A DNA stretch of 64,000 bases, taken from contig NZ_JABXKK010000094.1 in assembly GCF_017115045.1 (NCBI RefSeq), forward strand, positions 62,001 through 126,000. Reading direction: 5' to 3'. The notes below the pieces were generated by a model. The model was not told where the DNA came from and searched no databases. It saw nothing but the letters and a program-made list of their open reading frames with translations. This document shows, in pieces, positions 15,652-23,876 of this stretch. The translations under genes and the position numbers were made by a program. This stretch comes from Nostoc sp. NMS8 (GTDB lineage Bacteria > Cyanobacteriota > Cyanobacteriia > Cyanobacteriales > Nostocaceae). Within the stretch, counting starts at the first letter, position 1. Each line of letters opens with the position of its first letter.

Positions 15652-18600
15652 CTACCTCGCAATCGGGCAGTACTCTTGAATGGTTTTTACATCCAAAGTT
15701 GTATTTTGTAAGGAACGGATGGCGGCGACAGTAGCTTTGGCGCCGGCGATGGTAGTAATGATGGGAATTTTGTAAGCTAAGGCTGTGCGGCGGATTAAGC
15801 GAGCATCAGTCTGGGCTTCTTCCCCGGATGGTGTGTTGATAATAAGTTGGATTTTTTGGTTTTTGATTGCATCTAGAACGTGGGGACGACCTTCATGGAG
15901 TTTCAACACCAACTCAATATTTAACCCCTGTTCGAGAAGAACTCGGCGTGTACCAAGGGTAGCCATCACTGTAAAGCCCAAATCGATAAATTCCTTCACC
16001 ACACCACTTGCAGCAGCTTTATCGCGATCACTCATTGATACAAATACAGTTCCCGTTAGCGGTAAACGCTCCCCAGCACCCAATTCTGCTTTGGCAAAGG
16101 CACGGCCAAAGTCGCTGTCAATCCCCATCACCTCACCAGTGGATCTCATTTCTGGGCCCAATATTGTATCAGTTCCAGGGAATTTATTAAAGGGTAATAC
16201 AGCTTCTTTTACAGCAATATGTGTGGGTATGACTTCCTCGGTGAAATGTAACTCCTCTAAGGTTTTACCTGACATAATTAAGGATGCTAGTTTCGCTAAC
16301 TGTATGCCCGTTGCTTTTGATACAAAAGGCACTGTGCGGGAAGCGCGGGGATTAGCTTCGAGAATATAAACTTGAGGAGAATAACTGCTTGCACCGACAA
16401 CAGCAAACTGAATATTCATCAACCCGACAACTGACAGGGCTTGCGCTAACTGCACCGTCCAAGTGCGAATCTGATTGAGAACTGCTGGTGATAGGGAAAT
16501 GGAGGGCAAGGAACAAGCGGAATCTCCTGAGTGAATTCCTGCCTGCTCGATGTGTTCCATAATACCACCAATTACTACCCGTCCGGTATGATCGGCGATC
16601 GCATCGACATCGACTTCGATGGCGTTTTCCAAAAACTTATCAATCAAAATTGGATGTTCTGGTTCTATGAGTACTGCAAAGCTCATGTAGCGTTCCAACT
16701 CAGCATCAGAAAAAACGATTTCCATCGCCCGTCCCCCTAACACATAGCTGGGACGCACTACCACCGGATAGCCAATCCGTTTGGCGACAATCAGCGCATC
16801 TTCGTAACTCCGCGCAATCCCATTCGGTGGTTGGGAAATATTTAACTGTTGCAAAATCTTTTCAAACCGTTCCCGGTTTTCTGCCATGTCGATGGAATCT
16901 GGCGATGTCCCCCAAATTTTAGTGTTCAATCCTGATGTGTCATTGTTAAGAAACTCTTGTAAAGGAATAGCCAACTTTAGCGGGGTTTGTCCGCCAAATT
17001 GGATAATTACCCCAACTGGATTTTCAGTTTCGATGATGTTAAGAACATCTTCTTTTGTTAAAGGCTCAAAGTAAAGGCGATCGCTAGTATCGTAATCTGT
17101 CGAAACTGTCTCTGGGTTAGAGTTGACCATAATCGTCTCATACCCCGCATCTTTCAAGGCATAAGCGGCGTGACAACAACAATAATCAAACTCAATTCCC
17201 TGTCCAATGCGGTTGGGGCCACCACCCAAAATTAATACTTTTGGTTTGGTTGCGGGTAAAACCTCTGTTTCTTCTTCGTAGGTAGAATAGTAGTAAGGGG
17301 TAAAGGCTTCAAACTCAGCCGCGCAGGTATCTACGGTTTTGTAAACTGGGATGATTCCTAATGACTTGCGGTAGGCGCGAACTTCATCTTCGGTGGTTTT
17401 GGTAGCATAAGCAATCTGGCGATCGCTATATCCGTCCCGCTTCACTTCATAAAGTTGCTCTTTTGTCAATTGCTGTAAGGGTGTCCGTTTCAGGAATTTT
17501 TCTACCTCTAGAAGTTGCTGCAATTTATCTAGGAACCATCGGTCAATACCAGTGAGTTCATAGATTTCTTCAATGGTCATTCCTTGCTGCAAGGCATGAC
17601 GCACAGCGAAAATGCGATCGGGGTTAGGTGTTCGGAGTTGGGCGCGGATTTGTTCACCACTAGGTAATTTTTCGGCTTTATCGCAACCCCAACCAGCACG
17701 TCCTGTTTCTAGCGATCGCAGCGCCTTTTGGAAGGATTCGTTGAAAGTCCGTCCAATTGCCATTGCTTCCCCGACTGATTTCATTTGAGTTGTCAGCACT
17801 GGATCGGAACCGGGGAACTTTTCAAAGGCGAAGCGGGGAATTTTGGTCACTACATAGTCAATTGTCGGCTCAAAGGATGCCGGAGTTTTCTTAGTGATGT
17901 CATTTTTAATTTCATCCAGGGTGTAGCCCACAGCCAATTTTGCTGCCATTTTGGCGATCGGGAAACCTGTAGCTTTAGAAGATAAAGCCGAACTGCGGGA
18001 TACGCGGGGGTTCATCTCAATTACAACTACATCCCCATTAACCGGATTGACGGCAAATTGGATATTAGATCCGCCAGTTTCCACCCCGATCTCGCGGATG
18101 ATTTTAATTGCCATATCCCGCAGCCTTTGATATTCTTTATCAGTGAGGGTTTGCGCGGGAGCGACGGTAATAGAGTCCCCGGTGTGAATGCCCATAGGGT
18201 CAAGGTTTTCGATGGAGCAAATAATCACCACGTTATCTGCCAAATCACGCATCACTTCGAGTTCATATTCTTTCCAGCCGAGTAAAGACTGGTCAATGAG
18301 AATTTGCGAAACAGGGCTGGCATCAATACCTACCTGTGCCATTTCTTCAAATTCTTCTTGGTTGTAGGCAATACCGCCGCCACTTCCACCCATTGTGAAG
18401 GCAGGACGAATAATTAGGGGATAAGTACCAATTTGGCGGGCAACAGCTTTGGCTTCTTCTAAAGTTTCGGCTGTGTCGCTGGGACAAACAGCTACTCCAA
18501 TTCTTGCCATTGCTTCACCAAACAATTTTCGATCTTCGGCTTTTTCGATCGCTGGGAGTTTCGCGCCGATTAACTCAACGCCGTACTTTTCCAACACGCC

Positions 18601-18915
18601 ATTTTTGGCTAAAGCAACAGCGAGGTTGAGGGCGGTTTGTCCTCCCATCGTTGGTAATAAAGCATCCGGGCGTTCTTTCTCGATGACTTTTTCGACCAAT
18701 TCCGGCGTTAGCGGCTCAATGTAAGTGCGATCGGCCGTTTCCGGGTCGGTCATAATTGTTGCAGGATTGGAGTTGACCAAAACCACTTCATAGCCTTCTT
18801 CTCGGAGCGCTTTGCAGGCTTGAGTGCCAGAGTAGTCAAACTCACAGGCTTGTCCGATCACAATTGGACCAGAACCTAACAGTAGAATCTTCTGGAGGTC
18901 GTCACGGCGGGGCAT
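15652..18915 (-). CDS. carB: Carbamoyl-phosphate synthase large subunit
   Basis: 1087 residues, full length. Makes carbamoyl phosphate from ammonia (delivered by CarA), bicarbonate and two ATP, feeding arginine and pyrimidine synthesis. Two homologous ATP-grasp halves are visible: the first begins KILLLGSGPIVIGQACEFDYSG, the second KVLILGGGPNRIGQGIEFDYC, with VIEMNPRVSRSSALSSKATG and ILEANPRASRTVPFVSKATG at equivalent places. A C-terminal MGS-like allosteric domain (MATLGTRRVLLEQG...) closes the protein. carA is not nearby. In this window it shares the arginine theme with argH and argC. Confidence 0.98.
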   Translation of the reverse strand: MPRRDDLQKILLLGSGPIVIGQACEFDYSGTQACKALREEGYEVVLVNSNPATIMTDPETADRTYIEPLTPELVEKVIEKERPDALLPTMGGQTALNLAVALAKNGVLEKYGVELIGAKLPAIEKAEDRKLFGEAMARIGVAVCPSDTAETLEEAKAVARQIGTYPLIIRPAFTMGGSGGGIAYNQEEFEEMAQVGIDASPVSQILIDQSLLGWKEYELEVMRDLADNVVIICSIENLDPMGIHTGDSITVAPAQTLTDKEYQRLRDMAIKIIREIGVETGGSNIQFAVNPVNGDVVVIEMNPRVSRSSALSSKATGFPIAKMAAKLAVGYTLDEIKNDITKKTPASFEPTIDYVVTKIPRFAFEKFPGSDPVLTTQMKSVGEAMAIGRTFNESFQKALRSLETGRAGWGCDKAEKLPSGEQIRAQLRTPNPDRIFAVRHALQQGMTIEEIYELTGIDRWFLDKLQQLLEVEKFLKRTPLQQLTKEQLYEVKRDGYSDRQIAYATKTTEDEVRAYRKSLGIIPVYKTVDTCAAEFEAFTPYYYSTYEEETEVLPATKPKVLILGGGPNRIGQGIEFDYCCCHAAYALKDAGYETIMVNSNPETVSTDYDTSDRLYFEPLTKEDVLNIIETENPVGVIIQFGGQTPLKLAIPLQEFLNNDTSGLNTKIWGTSPDSIDMAENRERFEKILQQLNISQPPNGIARSYEDALIVAKRIGYPVVVRPSYVLGGRAMEIVFSDAELERYMSFAVLIEPEHPILIDKFLENAIEVDVDAIADHTGRVVIGGIMEHIEQAGIHSGDSACSLPSISLSPAVLNQIRTWTVQLAQALSVVGLMNIQFAVVGASSYSPQVYILEANPRASRTVPFVSKATGIQLAKLASLIMSGKTLEELHFTEEVIPTHIAVKEAVLPFNKFPGTDTILGPEMRSTGEVMGIDSDFGRAFAKAELGAGERLPLTGTVFVSMSDRDKAAASGVVKEFIDLGFTVMATLGTRRVLLEQGLNIELVLKLHEGRPHVLDAIKNQKIQLIINTPSGEEAQTDARLIRRTALAYKIPIITTIAGAKATVAAIRSLQNTTLDVKTIQEYCPIAR

Positions 18916-19320
18916 AGTCGTTGCCTTGGAATACGAGAATACAAATCCTGATTATTTTAAGTGTCTTTACCCCCCATCGTGCTTTTTATTATTAAGTTTT
19001 CTAAGTTTGATGACAGAGAGGGGGGAGTCGGGACTAGGTAAAAGTTTTTCAAATACCCAGTCCCCAATACCCAATCACCAGTACCCAACAATTATTTTGT
19101 ATTTCTAATTTTATTTAATTGTGATGCTTAAATTTTTAAAGCTTTTGCAAATCTTTATTATTTAACCGGATGATGCTTTTCAACGAATGGTGATTTATTT
19201 TGGCATATATCCATTTACTTATTTATGCACAGATAGATTACTTAGATAGGAATTATTTTCACTAGCTAATTACTAAATATTATCAATATTAAATATTATG
19301 TAAATATGTTTACTTAAATC
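18916..19320. other. Intergenic region upstream of carB
   Basis: Holds a CCCAGTCCCCAATACCCAATC repeat tract at about 19058-19088 and an AT-rich stretch; presumably carB regulatory DNA. No gene seen. Confidence 0.5.
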
Positions 19321-19362
19321 AAAAATGGCAGAGATGTAGTTATACCATTCCCTGCCATTTTT
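19321..19362 (-). terminator. dps terminator hairpin
   Basis: AAAAATGGCAG at 19321-19331 pairs exactly with CTGCCATTTTT at 19352-19362. On the minus strand the stem is followed by TTTTT, a standard intrinsic terminator about 75 bp beyond the dps stop. Confidence 0.8.
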
Positions 19363-19435
19363 TATAATATTTTAAGAGTTAGTGCTGCCAACTTTTTCTT
19401 TCAGTCTAGGTAGATAAATCTAGATTATGAGAGTT

Positions 19436-19990
19436 TTAGCTTTGAGCAGCTTGGACAAATCCTAAAGTTAAGCTGTCTTTAGCGAGGAAGTGTGACAAAT
19501 GATAAGCACGTTCCTCAGTTTTCAACAAAATCTTTTCGTACAGATAGCGTGTACCCCGATCGCCTAAACTCTCTGCCTGAGCAGCTTGGCGGCGAATTAC
19601 ACCAATAATTGCTTGTTCGGCAGCCAGGTCATTTTCCACCATTTGGCGAGAGGAATACACGCCTTCAGATTCTTGCTCAAAAACAGTTAATTCTGCTAAT
19701 TTGCTAAAGGTCGCTACTGGCACACCACCTAGACCGTCCAAGCGTTCTCCAATTTCATGGATATGGTCTTGTACTTGGTTGTAGCTTTCGTTGAAAAACT
19801 CGTGCAGAGAATAAAATTCTGAGCCTTCAACTACAAAATGATGCTTTTGGTACTGCAAGTACAGTGCCTGGAAACTAGCTAATATAACGTTAAATCCTTC
19901 TGTGACTGGAGCAGTTACACTGTGATCCAGCAACACCGGATTGTCATATACATGACCAAAATTTCGTAACAAAGTTTTCGTTTCAGACAT
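19436..19990 (-). CDS. dps: Dps family ferritin-like protein with His-type ferroxidase site
   Basis: 184 residues. Dps proteins form 12-subunit shells that oxidise and store iron and protect DNA from peroxide. The ferroxidase signature is recognisable but altered: H51 (KHHFVV), H63 (SLHEFF), then N67 where Asp is usual, H78 (DHIHEI) where Asp is usual, and E82. Substitution of that second Asp by His is known from the DpsA of Thermosynechococcus and from NpDps4 of Nostoc punctiforme, so this belongs to that atypical class. The position beside carB and sigD agrees with Anabaena alr3808 as I recall it. Confidence 0.92.
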   Translation of the reverse strand: MSETKTLLRNFGHVYDNPVLLDHSVTAPVTEGFNVILASFQALYLQYQKHHFVVEGSEFYSLHEFFNESYNQVQDHIHEIGERLDGLGGVPVATFSKLAELTVFEQESEGVYSSRQMVENDLAAEQAIIGVIRRQAAQAESLGDRGTRYLYEKILLKTEERAYHLSHFLAKDSLTLGFVQAAQS

Positions 19991-20394
19991 TGTTCTCCTC
20001 GCTTCTTAGCAGCTATAGATTTTAACTGCTTATTCCTTACATATTAACATTTTAATAATAAGAGCAAGCCAATCTGCCATCACAAGATTTTGTATTTTTA
20101 CCTACCGAAAATCTCCAGTTTGTAGTTTGGTGGATGATAGTACTATGATGAAATTACAACAATATGTACCATTATAAATATTGACAAATAAGCTTTAGTG
20201 TGCGTAGCTTCCGAGTGGAGATATGGGGAAGACAAGGTAAAATTTTTTCCTTCATCTCTCGCTCTTGCTGGAAGTTAAACCTTATATTCCCTAGCGCTTC
20301 GAGAAGTCTCAACGACCATTACGCGAACAATGTAAGAATTTTGACTTGATTTCTGCCTGATGCGATCGCTACAAAAATTTTATTTTTTTCCAAA
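19991..20394. other. Intergenic region upstream of dps
   Basis: Divergent promoter region for dps and the 20.5 kb genes. It contains a degenerate dispersed repeat (GTGCGTAGCTTCCGAG at about 20200; CTAGCGCTTCGAGAAG at about 20292) and one HIP1 site. No gene seen. Confidence 0.45.
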
Positions 20395-20413
20395 ATTAAT
20401 GAGAATTGTTAGC
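20395..20413. promoter_or_regulatory. Possible Fur box
   Basis: ATTAATGAGAATTGTTAGC matches the 19-bp Fur consensus GATAATGATAATCATTATC at 13 positions by eye, including the AATGAnAAT core. It sits about 110-125 bp before a small gene and the ferredoxin-like gene. Function is inferred only. Confidence 0.35.
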
Positions 20414-20521
20414 ACTTAAGCTATGCTGGTTTTAAGAAGTTAAACTCCTAAGACTTTGAAAAAGCTGGGAGTAAGATTGCGGTGCTTACTGTAAGTTTGT
20501 TGCACTTTGAGGGCAATTTTC

Positions 20522-20773
20522 TTGAAATCGTTTAGTTCAGAAATAGAAATAAGTCACCTTGTAGAGGTGAATTGGACAGACCGCTGGCAAGTCTATCAAC
20601 GTCTAAAGGAGTTAGACATTCCCTGTAGTTGTGCGGCTAACCAGCCATTGAAAGTTGAAATTGGCAATCCGACTGCGGTTGTTCAACTTTGGAGTGTGAT
20701 ACGGCGATTTACAGTCTCTCGTCAAGACCAGATTTGGACTCTTGAGTGCTGCTGGCAGAGTCGCTATCAATAG
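20522..20773 (+). CDS. Small conserved protein, Asr1405/Asl0597-like
   Basis: 83 residues from the favoured TTG at 20522, which has GAGGG eight bases upstream; a TTG at 20507 would add five residues. No ATG is available. The core (VEVNWTDRWQVYQRLKELDI, then QPLKVEIGNPTAVVQLWSVI and WTLECCW) resembles a family of short cyanobacterial proteins of unknown function that I know under the names Asr1405/Asl0597. It precedes the ferredoxin-like gene by 70 bp on the same strand, so cotranscription is likely. Confidence 0.7.
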   Translation: MKSFSSEIEISHLVEVNWTDRWQVYQRLKELDIPCSCAANQPLKVEIGNPTAVVQLWSVIRRFTVSRQDQIWTLECCWQSRYQ

Positions 20774-20843
20774 TTCTAATCGGTAGGTACTGCTGAGAAT
20801 TTCTTGCTTGATAGCTTGTATTAGTTAAAAGGAGGTCAAAAAA

Positions 20844-21491
20844 ATGGGTGTATCTCAGATTTCAGAATTTTGCCTTGAAGGCAGGTTTATAAATTTTGTT
20901 ATTAAAGATGGCTATAAGCTCAAAGGTTTACTGCTGAGTACTCATGAGGGTGAATGCTACGTTAAACTTGCTAAACATTTACGGGCTGCTTTTGATTTGC
21001 GGCTACCAGCAGGTACTTGGCTACAAGTTGTTGGTTATAAAGAATACGATATAAAAAAAGACAAAGTTACACTGAAAGCTGAACGTGTGATGGCGGCGAA
21101 TTCTGAAATGGCTACAGTTCAAACGATCGCAGCACCACAAGAACCCCCATCTATTGATAATGTCAAAGTAAAACCAGCTAAGACTAAGGCCACGATTTTG
21201 GTGTGTCAAAAGTCTGATTGTATGAAACGCGGTGGTAATGGAGTTTGTCAGGCATTGGAGGCAGCTTTAAGCGATCGCGGTTTAGAAGACCAGGTTACAA
21301 TCAAGGGCACTGGTTGTATGAAAAACTGTAAAGCTGGGCCAAACCTAGTTATGCCAGATAAAACTCGCCATAGCCGAATTCAAGCTTCACAAATCCCAGC
21401 GCTGATGAATCAGCATTTTGGTGACAAGAATTTATCCGCAAAGCCTGAAAATGTAAGGGAAGTAGCGATATCTAACGGTAAGTTTTGCTGA
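20844..21491 (+). CDS. Thioredoxin-like [2Fe-2S] ferredoxin domain protein
   Basis: 215 residues. The C-terminal domain (about residues 113-195) is a thioredoxin-like [2Fe-2S] ferredoxin of the NuoE/Shethna type, with cysteines in LVCQKSDCMKRGG and GTGCMKNCKAGPN. The first 80 residues form an uncharacterised beta-rich module (EFCLEGRFINFVIKDGYKLK) found fused to this ferredoxin in cyanobacteria. It is probably a soluble electron carrier; the partner is unknown. A near-ideal ribosome-binding site AAGGAGGTC (20829-20837) precedes the ATG, suggesting high expression. A possible Fur box lies upstream of the two-gene unit. Confidence 0.82.
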   Translation: MGVSQISEFCLEGRFINFVIKDGYKLKGLLLSTHEGECYVKLAKHLRAAFDLRLPAGTWLQVVGYKEYDIKKDKVTLKAERVMAANSEMATVQTIAAPQEPPSIDNVKVKPAKTKATILVCQKSDCMKRGGNGVCQALEAALSDRGLEDQVTIKGTGCMKNCKAGPNLVMPDKTRHSRIQASQIPALMNQHFGDKNLSAKPENVREVAISNGKFC

Positions 21492-21607
21492 AAAAAATAG
21501 TTAAATCTTGACATTTCAATGAGAAAGCTTAATAATATCTTCATTAAGTGTGTTCCAGTTCCATTAATGCTCGGCTGTAAAATTTGCTAGAAGTTAGCAA
21601 TAAAATC

Positions 21608-21639
21608 AAAAAACTGGCTTTAATTAAGGCCAGTTTTTT
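21608..21639. terminator. Strong bidirectional terminator hairpin
   Basis: AAAAAACTGGC and GCCAGTTTTTT are exact complements; the TTTAATTAAG between them is itself nearly palindromic. It lies between the ferredoxin gene and the truncated NTPase, which converge, and is T-tailed in both directions. Confidence 0.85.
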
Positions 21640-21798
21640 GAGTGGAAGGGTTTCTATTGAGCAATTTTTAACCGGAATCTTACGATCGCTTATCCACACC
21701 CTAACAACGTAGTGCAGGTTCAGCTTTTGTAAAAGTTGGGAATGAAGCGATCGCAATACACTTTGTCATGAGTTGGGTACAGTTGTAAAAGCGATCGC

Positions 21799-22836
21799 TT
21801 AATATTTGTAGGCAATTGCGTTTAGCGCTGGTTTGGTATCGTCTCGGACAAACTTACCAACTGCCTCAACTAAGTCATCCGAGGGTTCAAAATGGTGCAA
21901 AGGAATAAACAAAACCGGAGTTTTCCCTTTTTCTGCTTGGTTAGCTGCAAAGATTTTGGCAAAGGAAGATTTACCACTTCCTGGGCCACCACTAATCACT
22001 CTAATGGCATCATTGCGATCGCCTTTTTCTAACCAAGCTTCTAGTTCAGTTTCTAAATCAAGAACAATTCGCTGATATTTCTCATCTTCTCTCACCCAGC
22101 GTTTAAATTCTTCTTCTTTTTCACCCCCAACTTTCTGCTTATAGTAGGCGTGTAAAGGAACATAAACCTGTTTTAAACCAAAGGCTTCTAAAAGCATCGG
22201 TTCTTCAACCTGTTTTTGTAGCCAAGCTAAATAACGCTGCCATGACTGTTCCCGTTCATTGGCTTGAGTAAAAGGGGTATCCAGTTCTTCTTTTAAACAA
22301 GCATATTTTTCTGGATGTTTTGCCCACTCTTCATGTAGGGCATACACAAAATAAGTAGGAAGACGATGACTAATTGTTAGTGCCTGGGCTTGATTGACGC
22401 TAAAGTATTTTAACCAATCGGCAAAAGCAGTTTTAATCGCTTCCAGAATCGGCAAATCTTTGGGACGGCTAAAAAAATCTTGGTCAATACGCAATTCTAT
22501 ACTTAATAGGGAATCGTTGAGGCGATCGCACAATAGCTCAAGATCGCTTTCGTTTGGTTTTTCAAACAGCAACTCTTGATTTCCTTTTATCAAACTCACT
22601 ATTGCTTCTACTAAAGAACGGTAAATTAGTAACCAAGCAACTTCCTCTGGTGCTGATCCTAAACCTAGTGCTGTTATACCGTCTACGGCATCTTTGGCTA
22701 CCTCTTCCCACTTACCCAAGACTCCATCTATTACACCTTTCCCTAGTGATTTAAATAGTTCTTTAAAGTCAGCCTTAATGGGTTTATTCCATAATGCAAC
22801 AGGTTTGCTAACTGAAAATCCAGAGATATTACTCAT
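21799..22836 (-). pseudogene. NACHT/STAND-type NTPase, truncated after Walker A
   Basis: 345 residues. The first 280 residues are an alpha-helical N-terminal region (ALWNKPIKADFKELFKSLGK, YFVYALHEEWAKHPEKYACL) that I associate with large NACHT-type NTPases of filamentous cyanobacteria. A classic P-loop follows (VISGGPGSGKSSFAKIFAAN, about residues 280-299) and then LFIPLHHFEPSDDLVEAVGK. The protein stops about 45 residues after the P-loop, so Walker B, the winged helix and the sensor repeats are missing. Full relatives are many hundreds of residues longer, so this is most likely a remnant of a STAND sensor, a group that includes anti-phage proteins. Expression of the stub is unknown. Confidence 0.7.
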
Positions 22837-23108
22837 AGCTGTTGTATGACGCTGGTAGATGTACTGAGTTAATATATTTCAATAAGGTTGTATCAGATTT
22901 TTACTGAAAACCAGTAGTAAATTTAATAATTTATCTAGATATAATTCTAATTTTAGGGTCAAAGGCTTTTGTCTGCTAGGGCTAAACTGGCACTGATAGG
23001 ATTTTTTGCCATTTTTAATACTCCTCTAGGATACTTAGTTTCAGTATTCCCAAAGTTGTAGAGGCGATGTCTACGACGGGCTACGCCTACGCGTTTGTTG
23101 AGAGGTAA
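22837..23108. other. Intergenic region upstream of truncated NTPase
   Basis: AT-rich, with a dispersed GC-rich repeat at about 23062-23100 (GTCTACGACGGGCTACGCC). No intact gene. Confidence 0.45.
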
Positions 23109-23207
23109 TTAACAGAATTTTATCTAGATTTGCAAAAAAGAGACGGGAGTTTAGAAGAAGAGGCTTAGGATAAACTAATGAAATTAAATGCAGAAATAAA
23201 TGCGTAA
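23109..23207 (+). pseudogene. Short coding remnant overlapping the TumA-like antitoxin start
   Basis: In one frame these bases read LTEFYLDLQKRDGSLEEEA, one TAG stop, then DKLMKLNAEINA and a final TAA that overlaps the following ATG by eight bases, as in an operon. The amino-acid make-up looks coding and there is no start. Probably the tail of a lost upstream gene; family unknown. Confidence 0.3.
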
Positions 23208-23430
23208 ACAAATCATCGAATATACATCTCCACTAGATGCGCTGATTGCCCTGACTAAACAGTTAAATACCTATGAAATAAAGTACCAAATGAATTCAGA
23301 ATATTTTTTTGCTAAATATAGCCAAGGAGAAACTTCTGACGATGAAGTGTTTGTCGAATGGGCAGCAAACTACCAACATTATCTAGCTCTACATCAAGAG
23401 ATAAAAAGCCAACTCAGAGATGTCGCGTAA
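23200..23430 (+). CDS. Probable antitoxin of a TumA/TumE-like pair
   Basis: 76 residues (MRKQIIEYTSPLDALIALTK...). The N-terminal IIEYTSPLDALIAL and the middle MNSEYFFAKYSQGETSDDEV followed by FVEWAANYQHYLALHQEI fit the small acidic antitoxins encoded just before TumE-family toxins. The assignment depends partly on the next frame, which is clearly TumE-like. The stop TAA at 23428-23430 is followed at once, in the same frame, by the toxin sequence. Confidence 0.65.
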   Translation: MRKQIIEYTSPLDALIALTKQLNTYEIKYQMNSEYFFAKYSQGETSDDEVFVEWAANYQHYLALHQEIKSQLRDVA

Positions 23431-23802
23431 AGTTATCCAACCTATCTAGATGAAATTGAGCAACTTTTATTCAACTGCTCTAACACATACGTTGAGGAAT
23501 ATAGTGCAATAATTTTAACGCCAGATAGAGCTAATCTCCGCATTAGGATACGTTTTGCTCTCAAACATTTACTGGCAGTCAGCGAAGCGTTTGTTATTAT
23601 AGATAATCAAATTACATATATCGATTACCGCTATCACTTTCAAGATGAGCAAAATAGTCTGATTTTCCGTTATGACAGTACACCACATTTTCCCAACTTG
23701 CCTAGCTTCCCGCACCATAAACATCTGTTCGACAATGTAATTGCTTGCGAAAAGCCACATATAGCCGATGTGCTACAAGAAGTGATGAAGTTTTTAGAGT
23801 AG
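23431..23802 (+). pseudogene. TumE-like toxin frame without a start codon
   Basis: Starting right after the antitoxin's TAA, 123 codons remain open to TAG at 23800-23802: SYPTYLDEIEQLLFNC..., IDYRYHFQDEQNSLIFRYD, then PHFPNLPSFPHHKHLFDNV and IADVLQEVMKFLE. The YRYH..DE..LIFRYD and PHHKH blocks are the signature of TumE-type toxins (DUF6516). No ATG, GTG or TTG occurs before the conserved core; the first ATG in frame is four codons from the end. The toxin is therefore either dead through loss of its start, made from a rare start such as ATT, or made by read-through of the TAA. Confidence 0.7.
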
Positions 23803-23876
23803 GAATATGAAATTTGCATTGCAAAACAGAACCATTAAATGGAACCGTTAAGATTTTGCTCATTGTTCTATTTCTC

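Noticed and set aside
15785..16369. 194-codon frame antisense to carB
   Set aside because: Mirror of a conserved gene; Arg/Ser/Pro-rich shadow translation typical of the opposite strand.
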